Of a stretch of DNA of 39,562 nucleotides, positions 8,107-17,667 are shown piece by piece. The position numbers and the translations under genes are program-made. The stretch covers positions 1-39,562 of the forward strand of contig SKKK01000414.1 of NCBI GenBank assembly GCA_007121535.1, read 5' to 3'. Source of the stretch: Planctomycetaceae bacterium. GTDB taxonomy: Bacteria; Planctomycetota; Planctomycetia; Pirellulales; Pirellulaceae. The notes beneath the pieces are model-generated. The model did not search any database, was not told the DNA's origin, and saw nothing but the letters and a program-made list of their open reading frames with translations. The first letter of the stretch is position 1, and every line of letters begins with the position of its first letter.

Positions 8107-9768
8107 GTGCCTGCCCATCCGATCGTTCAACGCGAATTCATCGGCACGATGCGCCGCCGCCGTGCCGCCGCATCCGTCATCGCGGCAGCCGCGGCCTTTT
8201 CCGCGTTGGTGCTGCTGGGCTGGCCGTCCGACGCACAAGTCGATCTCAGTGGCGCATCGGCCCAGAAGGTGTTCCGGCTGTTCGGTTACGGATTGTTGGG
8301 CGCCTTGTTGCTGCTGACCCCGGCGTTTCCCGCCACGTCGATCGTTCGCGAGAAACAGCGAGGCACGCTGATCCTGCTGCTCAATTCGCCTCTTCGATCC
8401 TGGTCGATTTACGTCGGGAAATTGATCGGCAGCCTGGGGCTGGTCATGGTGTTGCTGCTGACCAGTCTGCCGGCAGCGGCGGCTTGCTACGCGATGGGTG
8501 GTATCTCGCTGGACAGCGAACTGTTGCCGCTGTACGCCATCTTGTTACTGGTTGCCCTTCAATACACCACTTGGGCGCTGCTGGTCAGCACGTATGCCCC
8601 GTCGACCGACGCGGCATTGCGTTACGCTTATGGGGGCGTTCTGCTGATGGCCGTCCTATCGCTGGGGCCCCATTATTTTCTACAGGGCACCGGCGGCTGG
8701 AAGGCGCCGGCGGCCGAACACCTGCGCTGCCTGTCACCGATCACAGCGGTGATGCACCTGCTGGGACACAGCAGCGTGGGCTCGAAAGGTCTGCTGGCGG
8801 CCGACGACGTTTTCTGGCGCTTCATCAGTTACTCGCTGGCGGCTACGGGGCTGTTCGCCGGTCTGACTTTGCTGCGACTGAATCACCGCTTGTTCGATCG
8901 AGCCCATTCGCAGGGCCTGATCACCGACGAACGCCACTGGCTGATCCGCACGCTGCGGCGGATGGTATTCTTGGTCGACCCGCAGCGCCGCAAGTTGACG
9001 ATCACGCCGCTGGTGAACCCGGTGATGGTCAAGGAATTTCGCTGCCGCCGGTTCGGCCGCATGCATTGGATGATCCGTCTGGCGGCTATCAGCGCGATGG
9101 CCTCGCTGGGATTGACGTACGTTGCCAGTTTGGGATCGATGGATTGGGGGCCCGAAGCGATCGGTGGGCTGATGGTGCTGCTGCAAGGCGCCTTGATCGT
9201 GCTGCTGACCCCCGCGCTGGCCGCCGGTCTGATCAGCACCGAGCTTGAAAGCGGCGGCTGGCAGTTGTTGCAAATGACGCCGCTGTCCGCTTCGCGGATC
9301 CTGATCGGCAAACTGGCCAGCGTGATCTGGCCGTTGCTGCTGATCTTGGTGTCCACCCTGCCTGGCTATGTCGTGATGGTTTACATTGAACCCTCGATGT
9401 GGTTGCAGATTCGCCAAGTGCTGATCAGTCTGGTTCTGACCGGGGTGTTCGCGATCGCCTTGAGCCTGGCGTGCAGCAGTTTGTTCAACCGTACTGCGAC
9501 CGCCACCGCCAGCGCTTACGCCGTGCTGGCGTTCTTCTGCGGCGGAACGATGCTGGTTTGGCTGCTGCGGGACGCTCCGTTCGGACATGGGACGGTCGTT
9601 ACCGCGTTGACGATGAACCCGATCGCAGCCGGTCTGGCGGTGATTCGCACGCCCGGCTTCGAACAATATCCGTTGATTCCGGCCAGTTGGTGGTTCGCTG
9701 CTTGTGCGTCGATGATCTGTATGGCCCTGGTGATCCTTCGTACCCACCAATTGACTCGGCCCCAATGA
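8107..9768 (+). CDS. ABC-2 type transporter permease
   Basis: The protein has 553 residues and many hydrophobic helices: an N-terminal pair near residues 20-80, a group at about 115-290, and a second set in the C-terminal half. This suggests two ABC-2-like halves of about six helices each. It is the membrane partner of the ATPase at 7084. I place the start at GTG 8107 rather than ATG 8071, because AAGGAG at 8093-8098 lies eight bases before the GTG. The gap to the ATPase stop is 63 bases, so the two are probably co-transcribed. The substrate is not predictable from the sequence. Confidence 0.85.
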   Translation: MPAHPIVQREFIGTMRRRRAAASVIAAAAAFSALVLLGWPSDAQVDLSGASAQKVFRLFGYGLLGALLLLTPAFPATSIVREKQRGTLILLLNSPLRSWSIYVGKLIGSLGLVMVLLLTSLPAAAACYAMGGISLDSELLPLYAILLLVALQYTTWALLVSTYAPSTDAALRYAYGGVLLMAVLSLGPHYFLQGTGGWKAPAAEHLRCLSPITAVMHLLGHSSVGSKGLLAADDVFWRFISYSLAATGLFAGLTLLRLNHRLFDRAHSQGLITDERHWLIRTLRRMVFLVDPQRRKLTITPLVNPVMVKEFRCRRFGRMHWMIRLAAISAMASLGLTYVASLGSMDWGPEAIGGLMVLLQGALIVLLTPALAAGLISTELESGGWQLLQMTPLSASRILIGKLASVIWPLLLILVSTLPGYVVMVYIEPSMWLQIRQVLISLVLTGVFAIALSLACSSLFNRTATATASAYAVLAFFCGGTMLVWLLRDAPFGHGTVVTALTMNPIAAGLAVIRTPGFEQYPLIPASWWFAACASMICMALVILRTHQLTRPQ

Positions 9769-9779
9769 ATGGAATGACA

Positions 9780-9830
9780 TTAGGAATCGGCAGAAAGGTA
9801 GCCGAGCGGAATGGCGCTAGCCACCCGTTC
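9780..9830. repeat. Family A element, left end
   Basis: TTAGGAATCGGCAG, then GAGCGGAATGGCGCTAGCCACC, match the left arm of the element at 6880-7053. The oppositely oriented units lie in the tandem array at 9865-10009, so the two parts could pair. Confidence 0.7.
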
Positions 9831-9864
9831 CATGGTGCTGGCCATCGGTCTCCGTTCAGCGAAA

Positions 9865-10009
9865 GAACCGGCGGCTAGCGCCGTGCCGCTCACGAACCGG
9901 CGGCTAGCGCCGTGCCGCTCACGAAACGGCGGCTAGCGCCGTGCCGCTCACGAAACGGCGGCTAGCGCCGTGCCGCTCACGAAACGGCGGCTAGCGCCGT
10001 GCCGCTTAC
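9865..10009. repeat. Five-unit 29-bp tandem array in the leader of the HEAT gene
   Basis: Five contiguous 29-bp units begin at 9865, 9894, 9923, 9952 and 9981. They are nearly identical (GAAMCGGCGGCTAGCGCCG...), and the last differs slightly at its end. Each holds the inverted repeat CGGCG-GCTAG-CGCCG. The array ends 30 bases before the start codon at 10040. There are no spacers, so it is not a CRISPR array. Confidence 0.85.
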
Positions 10010-10039
10010 GTAATCACCGAATCATCCGGGAGAATCGCG

Positions 10040-11854
10040 ATGGTCGTTTCCAACCGAAGAATGACGAAAAGGCAGAGCGTCCTGGGCGTTGCCGCTTGGC
10101 GATGGATCGGGATGCTGAACCTTGTGATCGTCCCCTTTCTGGCCTCCCCCGCCACGGCGGACCCTGCGGCCGAACTGCGTTTTGATTACGTCATGTTCCA
10201 AGATCCACGGATCGAATTGCCCAAACCGATCGCCCGTTTTCGTGACGGGACTTTGGAGCTGTGGATCGCGACGCTGCAATCGTCGGAAAGCGATCTGCGC
10301 CAGCAGGCTCAACGCATGCTGGTCTGGGCTCATCATCGAGGAATGGAAGGGCTGGAAGGGGCGATCGAATCGCTGGAGCAGAACCTGGTCCAGCATGATC
10401 GGCGAATCGTGCGTCTGACGGCTGCCCAGGCGTTGGTGACCTTGGAGGCTCACCAAGCGGCATCTGCCCTTTTCCAGCGTGCCCAGTCGGATGGCTTGGA
10501 CATGGCCCAGGTGGTCGAGCCAGCGTTGGGACGGTGGGAGTACCCGCCGATGATCGAAACCTGGCGAACTCGAGTCGCGGACGATCGCGTCGATCGGCGC
10601 CGCCGAATCTTGGCGATTCGAGGATTGGCAAGTTTAGGCGATCAGGCGGCCGCCGACGACGTGCGGCAGGTCTCCGCAGACGCTCATCAGCCGGTCGACC
10701 TGCGTCTGGCCGCCGCCGTCGCCTTGGGTCAGATCCGCCATAGCGGACTGGAAGAGGCCGCCAACAACTTGCTCACCCGTCGATCACCCGCCCCGTTGGT
10801 CGACCGACTGGTAGCCGCCCATTGGCTGCGCCGGCACGAGTCAGACAAAGCGAAAGATTTGTTGCTCCAAATCGCCGACGACGATCAGTCTGCCGTAGCC
10901 GCCATCGCTCTGGAACGACTTTTGGAACTCGATCCGCCATCGATCATCCCCATGGCCGACGCGCTGCTGGATCGAGGCGATGTGAACATCCGCCGCCTGG
11001 TCGCCCGCGCATTGGCCGCCTGTCCGGCCCCTGAGAATCTGGAACGTCTTGGCCAACTGATGGGCGACCCGATCCCCAGTTTGCGCGATGACGTTCGTCG
11101 GTTTCTGGAGCAATTGGCTCAGTCGCCCGAGTGGCGCGAGCAGGTGCTCCGGATCGGTAGGCAGTTGATCGACGATCCGCGATGGGAAGTGCTGGAGCAA
11201 AGTGTCATCCTGCTGACTGGTATGGAAGACGATCAGGCTGTCCAGCGTCTGATCGAGCTGTTGTCGCACGACCGGCCCGAGGTCTATGTCATCGCCGCAA
11301 GGGGTCTGCGACGATTGGGCGCCGATCGTGCTTTGGCCCCGGCGCTGGAGATCGCTCGCCAGCGGTACGGGCGACGCCAGGAACTGTTGCGCTTTGTACG
11401 CGGCCAGCCCGATTTGGACGACCAACTGGCCCATCTATTCGAGTTCTTCGGCCTGCAGCGATACCAACCCGCAGACGAACTGCTGCGAACCTTCATCCCC
11501 ATGGATCTGACGATCTCGCGGTCCCGGTCGGCGGCGATCTGGGCGCTGGGGTATTTGCACGAGGATCAGGCCCCCAGCGATCTGGTCGAAGCGTTCGTGG
11601 ATCGGTTGAGCGATCTGGATATCAACAACCCGGAGGACCCTGTGGTCCGCCGCTTTTCTGCCATCTCGTTGGGGCGCATGCGCGCCATCGAGACGTTACC
11701 CGTTCTCGAATCCTTCAGCGAACCGGATGGCATCTACACCAGCGTCGGATATGCTTGTGCTTGGAGCATCCAACGTTTGACCGACCGACCCATCCCGGCA
11801 TTGGCCAGTCCGGTACATTATTATTCGGAGCTGTTTCTGGAACCTCTTGATTAG
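10040..11854 (+). CDS. Secreted HEAT-repeat protein
   Basis: The 604-residue protein has an N-terminal signal-like segment (hydrophobic stretch about residues 22-37 ending Ala-Thr-Ala-Asp). The rest is alpha-helical repeats of the HEAT/PBS type, recognisable as serial blocks with conserved Leu-Ala and Arg-x-x-Ala-Ala patterns, for example RRLVARALAACP and VRRFSAISLGRM. Such proteins are scaffolds for protein contacts; no catalytic motif is seen. ATG at 10040 has GGGAG at 10028-10032. The leader contains the 29-bp array. The final Asp codon and TAG stop fall inside the repeat end TTAGGATCGGCAA. The partner is unknown. Confidence 0.8.
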   Translation: MVVSNRRMTKRQSVLGVAAWRWIGMLNLVIVPFLASPATADPAAELRFDYVMFQDPRIELPKPIARFRDGTLELWIATLQSSESDLRQQAQRMLVWAHHRGMEGLEGAIESLEQNLVQHDRRIVRLTAAQALVTLEAHQAASALFQRAQSDGLDMAQVVEPALGRWEYPPMIETWRTRVADDRVDRRRRILAIRGLASLGDQAAADDVRQVSADAHQPVDLRLAAAVALGQIRHSGLEEAANNLLTRRSPAPLVDRLVAAHWLRRHESDKAKDLLLQIADDDQSAVAAIALERLLELDPPSIIPMADALLDRGDVNIRRLVARALAACPAPENLERLGQLMGDPIPSLRDDVRRFLEQLAQSPEWREQVLRIGRQLIDDPRWEVLEQSVILLTGMEDDQAVQRLIELLSHDRPEVYVIAARGLRRLGADRALAPALEIARQRYGRRQELLRFVRGQPDLDDQLAHLFEFFGLQRYQPADELLRTFIPMDLTISRSRSAAIWALGYLHEDQAPSDLVEAFVDRLSDLDINNPEDPVVRRFSAISLGRMRAIETLPVLESFSEPDGIYTSVGYACAWSIQRLTDRPIPALASPVHYYSELFLEPLD

Positions 11855-11921
11855 GATCGGCAAGACAACAGATGTCGGATTCGATTGGTTGGTAGGCTAC
11901 GCGGTCGGGAGTCGTTTTCGG
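11849..11921. repeat. Family A end followed by family C left arm
   Basis: TTAGGATCGGCAAG begins at 11850 and includes the TAG stop of the HEAT gene. GGTCGGGAGTCGTTTTCGG at 11903-11921 is the family C left arm. The family C right arm is not present here. The sequence to 12024 shows nothing else. Confidence 0.6.
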
Positions 11922-12024
11922 GCGAGGACCACATGGTAACGGCTTGCTCGAGCCGACGCCACATCGATTAACTGGTGAAAGCCAGCGGGACGACGGCACC
12001 TTGCCCGGGGGGGCATGGCGGTAC

Positions 12025-13404
12025 TCAATCGCTTCGTATGCAGATCAGTGCTTCGCCGGTCCGCAACAGCAGATGGCCCTCGACTGCCGCTGCGCCGTAC
12101 AGGATCGGATCGCCGTAGGCGAAGATTCGCCGTAGCAACCCCTCGCCCATGCTGTCCAGATCCAACGGTTTGTCCTTGGAAAACAGCAGGTTGGCCGGAA
12201 ATGGCGAAACCGGTTCCTCGGCGATATCCTCGTCCTCGGACCAGACCCGATTGACGGCGACCACTTCGAATTCCGGTCCCGCCTTGAGCACAACCACTTC
12301 GCCCCTCTTCAGGAAAAGATACACATGGTCTCCGGCGCCGATCGCCGAAGCCCAACAGTGCCCGCCGATCCGCTCCACATAAAGCTCTTCGCCCGTCTGT
12401 TCGTCCAGACAGTACAACATGCCGACCTTGTTCACAAAGTACACACCGCCACGATACGCCAGCGGCGTCGAGTAATACGAGACGGCTCGGCGCGCCCTCC
12501 ACACGACATCAACTCCCGTCTTCCCTTCTGTGTGCGTCAACCTCAGGCTACAGTTCGAACGACTGACTTCCCGTGGGTTCATCGGAATATGCTCGGCTTC
12601 GCACGCACCGACGAACAGCCGGTTGCCGGAGAAGCCCGCCGACGGGACGTGGTTGCCCATCAACCCGCTCAGGCCCCAGAGCCATCGACCGGTTTCCCCA
12701 TCCAGAGCCTCGATGGTGCCGCTGGAACTGAGGATTACCAGCGGGTGCCCCGGACCGGGGGCCACCAAGGGCGAGGACCATGAGGAACTGCGAGTCCCCC
12801 GATCGGCCTTCCACAGGTTTTCGCCCGTCTGCTTGCTTACCCCAACGGCGTACGACGGACCATCGTGGTCCACCAAGGCGATGACCGCGTGCTCCGTTTG
12901 GGCTAACGAACTGCTCAGCCCACGACCGTTCCGAAACTCACCGTAATCTTCCACCAAACATCGCTGCCATCGGATCTGACCGTCGTGAGTCAAACCGGCC
13001 AGTTGCCCTCCGGCAAACAAGACGTAAACACCGTCGCCATCGACCACCGGCGTCGACGCCGCCCGGCTGTTGCGAAACATGTTCTTCAACGATTGCGTAG
13101 CCGTCAATTCCCGAGTCCACAAGCGTTGTCCGTCCGCCAGACCAAAGGCATGCAGCAAGCCACGTTCCTGCTTCGGACCGTCGATCGACGTCACGAACAC
13201 GCGATCCTTCCAGACGACTGGTGACGATTGGCCGTAGCCTTCTACGGCGGTTCGCCACGCAACCCCCTCCTCGGGCGTCCAATGCACGGGTAGATTCTGT
13301 GCCGGGGTGATGCCGCTGCCGTCGCCCCGAAACCCCGGCCACGTTTCGGCCGAGACCTCAGTGGCAGCCAACAGGCTCCAAACAATTACCCAGCCTGCGC
13401 CCAT
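12025..13404 (-). CDS. Secreted PQQ-like beta-propeller repeat protein
   Basis: The 459-residue protein has a signal peptide (residues 1-19, ending Val-Ser-Ala-Glu) and then WPGFRGDGSG, the usual N-terminus of planctomycete outer-membrane-biogenesis/PQQ-like propeller proteins. Repeated blade motifs such as DGETGRWLWGL, DEQTGEELYVERI and KQTGENLWKA fit a PQQ-type propeller. Relatives are usually binding or scaffold proteins without dehydrogenase activity. The start is set at 13404 rather than the upstream ATG at 13518, because AGGAGG sits just before it and the signal peptide begins there. It converges with the HEAT gene. Confidence 0.85.
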   Translation of the reverse strand: MGAGWVIVWSLLAATEVSAETWPGFRGDGSGITPAQNLPVHWTPEEGVAWRTAVEGYGQSSPVVWKDRVFVTSIDGPKQERGLLHAFGLADGQRLWTRELTATQSLKNMFRNSRAASTPVVDGDGVYVLFAGGQLAGLTHDGQIRWQRCLVEDYGEFRNGRGLSSSLAQTEHAVIALVDHDGPSYAVGVSKQTGENLWKADRGTRSSSWSSPLVAPGPGHPLVILSSSGTIEALDGETGRWLWGLSGLMGNHVPSAGFSGNRLFVGACEAEHIPMNPREVSRSNCSLRLTHTEGKTGVDVVWRARRAVSYYSTPLAYRGGVYFVNKVGMLYCLDEQTGEELYVERIGGHCWASAIGAGDHVYLFLKRGEVVVLKAGPEFEVVAVNRVWSEDEDIAEEPVSPFPANLLFSKDKPLDLDSMGEGLLRRIFAYGDPILYGAAAVEGHLLLRTGEALICIRSD

Positions 13405-13857
13405 GACCGTCCTCCTTCGTTTCGTCACTTGTGAATGCCCTTTACAGCCCCTTGATGGCCCATCCAGCATTCCGCCAAAAATCGTGCGTCCCCCCCCGCG
13501 TTCAACACGCAAGGGCATCCGTCTACCAATGGCTCATCTTACGATGTGGTTATAAAGCAGTCAAGTGTGCACGAAAGCGTTAAAATGGTTTTGTGTCACC
13601 CCGAAGAATGGGCTTGATGGCTTCGCCGCTGTGCTATTCGGCAACCGCCACGGCCGTCCTGTCTCTTGCCCAACGGCGACTTGAACGACGCAGATTTCGT
13701 TATCGGCTGAACGACGAGGGACAGGAGATCAAAGAATCGATGAGTGAGTCGGCTCACGGACATCAGCAACCCATGGGGGGACTGCCCCATCGCGTAGCCA
13801 AGATGTTACAATTGCCGTTTGTCGCGTTGTGGACTTTGGCTACCTACGGAGACCCCC
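13405..13857. other. Divergent intergenic region, 453 bp
   Basis: This lies between the PQQ-type gene (-) and the ceramidase-like gene (+) and should hold both promoters. I see no convincing -35/-10 pair; TTACAAT at 13806-13812 is a possible -10 for the + gene. A 6-bp inverted repeat (ATGGGG at 13773, CCCCAT at 13785) is present. A short open frame at 13593-13940 has no support. Confidence 0.4.
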
Positions 13858-15447
13858 ATGATGAATCTTTCACTGCGAATCTTCTGTACGGCGCTGGTTA
13901 TGCTTGTGAACCTTCCGGCTGCCGCGTTGGCAGACGCTGACTCGGCAAGTGGCTTGCGAATCGGTTGGGCGTCGGTCGATATCACGCCCGACCAGCCGGT
14001 TGTTTTGCGAGGCCAGTTTCACGCCCGTGTTTCGGAGCGCGTTATGGATCCGGTGACCGCCACCGCCTTGGCTCTGGAATCGGTCGGGCCCGAGGGCGTA
14101 CGAGACTATACGGTCATGGTCAGCGTGGATCTGGTGTCGGTCAGCGATCAACTGCGTGAGGAAATCCGCGAACACCTCGCCCAGCAGTTGCCGGATCTGG
14201 AACCGACCAAAGTCTTCTTCTTCGCCACCCATACCCACTCGGCGCCGGCCTTCGGCAGCCGGACGATCGAGCGGGACGCGGCGGTCGCCGAACAGCACGG
14301 TTGGGATCTGCCGGCCGATTGGGCTGACTGGGGCGTGGAACTCGAGGCGATGCCCGGTCAACGTTATCGCCAGTTCGCTGCCGAACGGATCGCCGAAGCG
14401 GTCACACAAGCATGGAACAAGCGCCAGCCGGGCGGCGTTGGATTCGGATTGGGGCACGCGGTGGTCGGTCACAACCGGCTGACGGCCTACACGTCCGGCC
14501 GATCGCAGATGTATGGCGCAACGGACCGGCCGGATTTCAGTCACATCGAGGGCTATGAAGACCATAGCGTTCACTTGCTGTACACCTGGGATGCCGAGCA
14601 ACGGTTGACGGGCGTGGTGATCAACGTGGCGTGCCCATCCCAGGTGAGCGAATCGATTTATGAAATCAGCGCCGATTTCTGGCATGATACCCGCGTGGAA
14701 CTGCGACAGCGATTGGGCGACGATCTGTTCGTACTGCCTCAGACAGCCGCCTCGGGGGACCAGTCGCCGCATTTGATCGGGCGGCGCAATCAAGGCGAGA
14801 ACGCCGAACAGCGAATGGAGCGTTTGACCGGACGCAACCGCCGCCAGGAGATCGCGGTTCGCATCGCCGACGCGGTGACTTCCGTGCTGCCGACGATCGA
14901 GCAGAACATCGAGTGGGATCCGCCGCTGGTCCATCGCGTCGAATCGATCGAGTTGACTCGACGCCTGATCTCCGAGCGGGACGTTCAGGATGCCTTGGCG
15001 GAATCGGAGCAATGGCGAGGGCGTTACGAGCAAATGCGCCAGGCCCTCCGGGACGATCCGGAGATCCGCAACCGGCGGCGGTGGTACACCGACATCACGC
15101 GAGCCTATCGCAGGACCATGCGGGGCATCGGGGTCCGGGAACGTTTCGAATTGCAGCAGGTCGAACCGAAGATCCCTTACGAAATCCACGTCGTGCGTAT
15201 CGGCGACATGGCCATGGCGACCAATCCATTCGAATTGTATTTGGATTTCGGGGTGCAGATCCAACAACGCAGCCGCGCGGTCCAGACGTTCGTCGTCCAA
15301 TTGGCTGGCACGGGCACGTATGTCCCCACCGAGCGATCGGTGGCGGGCGGCGCCTACGGGGCGGTGCCCGCCAGCACGGCGATCGGCCCCGAAGGTGGCC
15401 GCGAATTGGTGGAAGAAACCTTGCGAATGATCGAGTCGATGTGGTGA
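13858..15447 (+). CDS. Secreted neutral/alkaline ceramidase-like protein
   Basis: The protein has 529-530 residues with a signal peptide of about 26 residues (ending Ala-Leu-Ala-Asp-Ala). It belongs to the neutral/alkaline non-lysosomal ceramidase-like group common in planctomycetes. Features are the N-terminal GWASVDITP block and THTH at 124-127, a likely zinc-binding pair. The C-terminal immunoglobulin-like domain of true ceramidases is not evident, so the substrate may differ from ceramide. ATG codons at 13858 and 13861 both follow GGAG at 13848-13851; either could start. The sulfatase gene begins 90 bases downstream on the same strand. Confidence 0.85.
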   Translation: MMNLSLRIFCTALVMLVNLPAAALADADSASGLRIGWASVDITPDQPVVLRGQFHARVSERVMDPVTATALALESVGPEGVRDYTVMVSVDLVSVSDQLREEIREHLAQQLPDLEPTKVFFFATHTHSAPAFGSRTIERDAAVAEQHGWDLPADWADWGVELEAMPGQRYRQFAAERIAEAVTQAWNKRQPGGVGFGLGHAVVGHNRLTAYTSGRSQMYGATDRPDFSHIEGYEDHSVHLLYTWDAEQRLTGVVINVACPSQVSESIYEISADFWHDTRVELRQRLGDDLFVLPQTAASGDQSPHLIGRRNQGENAEQRMERLTGRNRRQEIAVRIADAVTSVLPTIEQNIEWDPPLVHRVESIELTRRLISERDVQDALAESEQWRGRYEQMRQALRDDPEIRNRRRWYTDITRAYRRTMRGIGVRERFELQQVEPKIPYEIHVVRIGDMAMATNPFELYLDFGVQIQQRSRAVQTFVVQLAGTGTYVPTERSVAGGAYGAVPASTAIGPEGGRELVEETLRMIESMW

Positions 15448-15537
15448 GAGCTACCCATCGACGAGTTCTCCTTTTGAAAGGCACCGGCGCCAGGAAGCGT
15501 AACGCCACCAGCAACGATAGCAGTAGAAAGGTATCCC

Positions 15538-17046
15538 ATGACTTGGAAACTTCTGATCGGAACCGTCATTCTTTTTTTTGCAGGCAGCGTCGGTGCGACA
15601 TCGGCCGCCGAACCGCCTCGATTGAACGTGGTGTTCGTCCTGGCCGATGATCTGGGCTGGGGAGAATTGGGCTGTTATGGCCAGGAAAAGATCCCCACGC
15701 CGCACATCGATCGTCTGGCGTCGCAGGGGATGCGGTTCACCCAACACTATTCGGGCGCGCCCGTCTGTGCTCCGGCTCGTTGCGTGCTGATGACCGGGCT
15801 GCATACGGGGCATGCAGAGATACGAGGAAACTTCCGGGCTCCGAAGGCCTTTCCGGAATTCACCGAAGGCCAGTACCCGTTGTCCGAAAACGCCCTGACC
15901 GTGGCTCAGGTCTTTCAACGCGCCGGCTACGCCACCGGCGCGATGGGCAAGTGGGGGCTGGGACCGGTCGGCAGTACGGGCGATCCCAACCGTCAGGGAT
16001 TCGACCTGTTCTTCGGCTATAACTGCCAAAGCGTCGCGCACAGCTATTACCCGTCGCATCTGTGGGACAACGACCAGCGGATCCCGATCAACGATCCTCC
16101 GATTCCCGGTCATCAACGGCAACCGGAGGGACCGGTGCGGATGGAGGACTGGATCGGCCAGACGTATGCCCCGAAGCTGATGATCGACCGGGCGATCGAG
16201 TTTCTGGAAGAGAATCGTACGCGACCCTTCTTTCTGTACCTGCCGTTCATCGAACCGCACGTGGCGATGCATCCGCCGCGCGAATCGGTCGAACGGTTTC
16301 CCGAGGAATGGGATGACCGGGTATATCGGGGCCAATGCGGCTATCTGCCTCATCCCCGCCCGCGAGCCGGCTATGCGGCCATGATCGCCGATCTGGATGG
16401 CTACGTGGGTCGCGTGATGGAAACCTTGGACCGCATGGGCGTCGCCGATCATACGCTCGTGATCTTCACCAGCGACAACGGCACCACACTTCCTCGTCCT
16501 CAAGATCCACGTTTTCACGTCGGGGGTGTGGATGCCGAATTCTTCAACAGTACGGCAGGGCTGCGCGGCTATAAGGGCAGCCTGTACGAAGGCGGCATTC
16601 GCGTGCCGCTGGTCGTAAGTCTGCCCGGACAGATTCCGGCCGGTACCGTCAGCGACGTACCCGGCTATTTCGCCGATTGGTTCCCCACGCTGTGCGCCGC
16701 AGCCGGCCTGGAGACACCCGAAGGTTTGGACGGCGAGAATCTGTGGCCCGTGCTGACCGAAGGCGTGGTGCCCGAGTCGCGGAGACCGATGGTGTGGGTG
16801 TTTCCCGAATACGGCGGCCAAGTCGCCGTTCGTATCGACCACTACAAGGTGATTCGCCGGGGACTTCGGACAAAGAAACCCGGCCCGTGGGAGGTGTATG
16901 ACCTGGAACGCGACCTGGGTGAAGCCAACGACCTGGCAGCCGAACGTAGCGATCTGATCCGGCAAGCCGAAGAGATCCTCCGCCGCGAAGCGCTGGATAA
17001 CCGGCAATTCCCGGTGCCGATCCCACTGGCTGATTCCGGGGAATAA
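15538..17046 (+). CDS. Secreted type I sulfatase (arylsulfatase family)
   Basis: The 502-residue enzyme has a signal peptide (residues 1-24). VLADDLGWGELGCYG near residues 34-48 supplies the metal-binding Asp pair. The formylglycine signature is CAPAR at 77-81, with Cys77 the residue oxidised by a formylglycine-generating enzyme. The second sulfatase signature is GYATGAMGKWGLG. SDNGTT is the later metal site. It hydrolyses sulfate esters, probably on algal or other sulfated glycans, outside the cytoplasm. It follows a ceramidase-like gene and ends three bases before the DUF4058 gene, so the three may be one transcript. No maturase gene lies in this window. Confidence 0.95.
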   Translation: MTWKLLIGTVILFFAGSVGATSAAEPPRLNVVFVLADDLGWGELGCYGQEKIPTPHIDRLASQGMRFTQHYSGAPVCAPARCVLMTGLHTGHAEIRGNFRAPKAFPEFTEGQYPLSENALTVAQVFQRAGYATGAMGKWGLGPVGSTGDPNRQGFDLFFGYNCQSVAHSYYPSHLWDNDQRIPINDPPIPGHQRQPEGPVRMEDWIGQTYAPKLMIDRAIEFLEENRTRPFFLYLPFIEPHVAMHPPRESVERFPEEWDDRVYRGQCGYLPHPRPRAGYAAMIADLDGYVGRVMETLDRMGVADHTLVIFTSDNGTTLPRPQDPRFHVGGVDAEFFNSTAGLRGYKGSLYEGGIRVPLVVSLPGQIPAGTVSDVPGYFADWFPTLCAAAGLETPEGLDGENLWPVLTEGVVPESRRPMVWVFPEYGGQVAVRIDHYKVIRRGLRTKKPGPWEVYDLERDLGEANDLAAERSDLIRQAEEILRREALDNRQFPVPIPLADSGE

Positions 17047-17049
17047 GCG

Positions 17050-17667
17050 ATGGCGATCCATGACTGGCAATCGGTCCATGCAGGAACCTGGCACGCTTTT
17101 CACGTGGCGTGGATTACGCACTTGAGCGAAACGCTGAACGGGGGCATCTTGCCAGCGGGCTATTACTCGTTGCCCGAACAGCACGGCGGTCGCATGATCG
17201 CCGGTCGCCGGACATTGACGATCCGCCACGTTAGCGGTCATCAGGTCGTTGCCTTGATCGAGATCCTGTCGCCGTCCAACAAGGATCGGGAAAGGCATGT
17301 TGTCGAGTTCGTCGATAAGGTTTGCGCGGCGTTGTGGCAAGGGATACACGTGCTGTTGATCGACTTGTTTCCTGCGGGTCGCTTCGATGCCAATGGAGTG
17401 CACGCTGCCATCTGGGAACAGTTTGACGACCAGCCTTACATTTTGCCGTCCGACGAATGCCTGACCTTGGCCTCGTATGCTGCCGACTCGCTGTCTCAGG
17501 CGTACCTGGAACATCGAAACGTCGGCGAAGACTTAGCCGACATGCCGCTGTTCCTAACGCCCGACCACTATGTCCCCGCGCCGCTGAGCACCACGTACCA
17601 AGCGGCGTTTCACGGGTTGCCCGAGTTTTTGCAGAGGGAATTGAATCGGAAAGTTTCTGCCGACTGA
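17050..17667 (+). CDS. DUF4058 family protein
   Basis: This cytoplasmic-looking 205-residue protein has the DUF4058 N-terminus (MAIHDWQSVHAGTWHAFH), the block LPAGYYSLPEQ, and the IEILSPSNK block. Function is unknown. In other genomes the family is common in cyanobacteria and planctomycetes, often in many copies. ATG at 17050 is three bases after the sulfatase stop. No strong ribosome-binding site is visible, which fits coupling to the upstream gene. No signal peptide is seen, so a direct role with the secreted sulfatase is unlikely. Confidence 0.8.
   Translation: MAIHDWQSVHAGTWHAFHVAWITHLSETLNGGILPAGYYSLPEQHGGRMIAGRRTLTIRHVSGHQVVALIEILSPSNKDRERHVVEFVDKVCAALWQGIHVLLIDLFPAGRFDANGVHAAIWEQFDDQPYILPSDECLTLASYAADSLSQAYLEHRNVGEDLADMPLFLTPDHYVPAPLSTTYQAAFHGLPEFLQRELNRKVSAD

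Noticed and set aside
9865-10009. CRISPR-like array
   Set aside because: The 29-bp units are contiguous with no spacers, and no cas gene is nearby.
13593-13940. Open frame of 115 codons before the ceramidase-like gene
   Set aside because: It overlaps the signal peptide region of the real gene in another frame and has no family match.
15451-17514. Antisense open frame of 687 codons opposite the sulfatase
   Set aside because: It mirrors the sulfatase and DUF4058 genes, has low-complexity Arg/Gln/His-rich composition and no family motifs.
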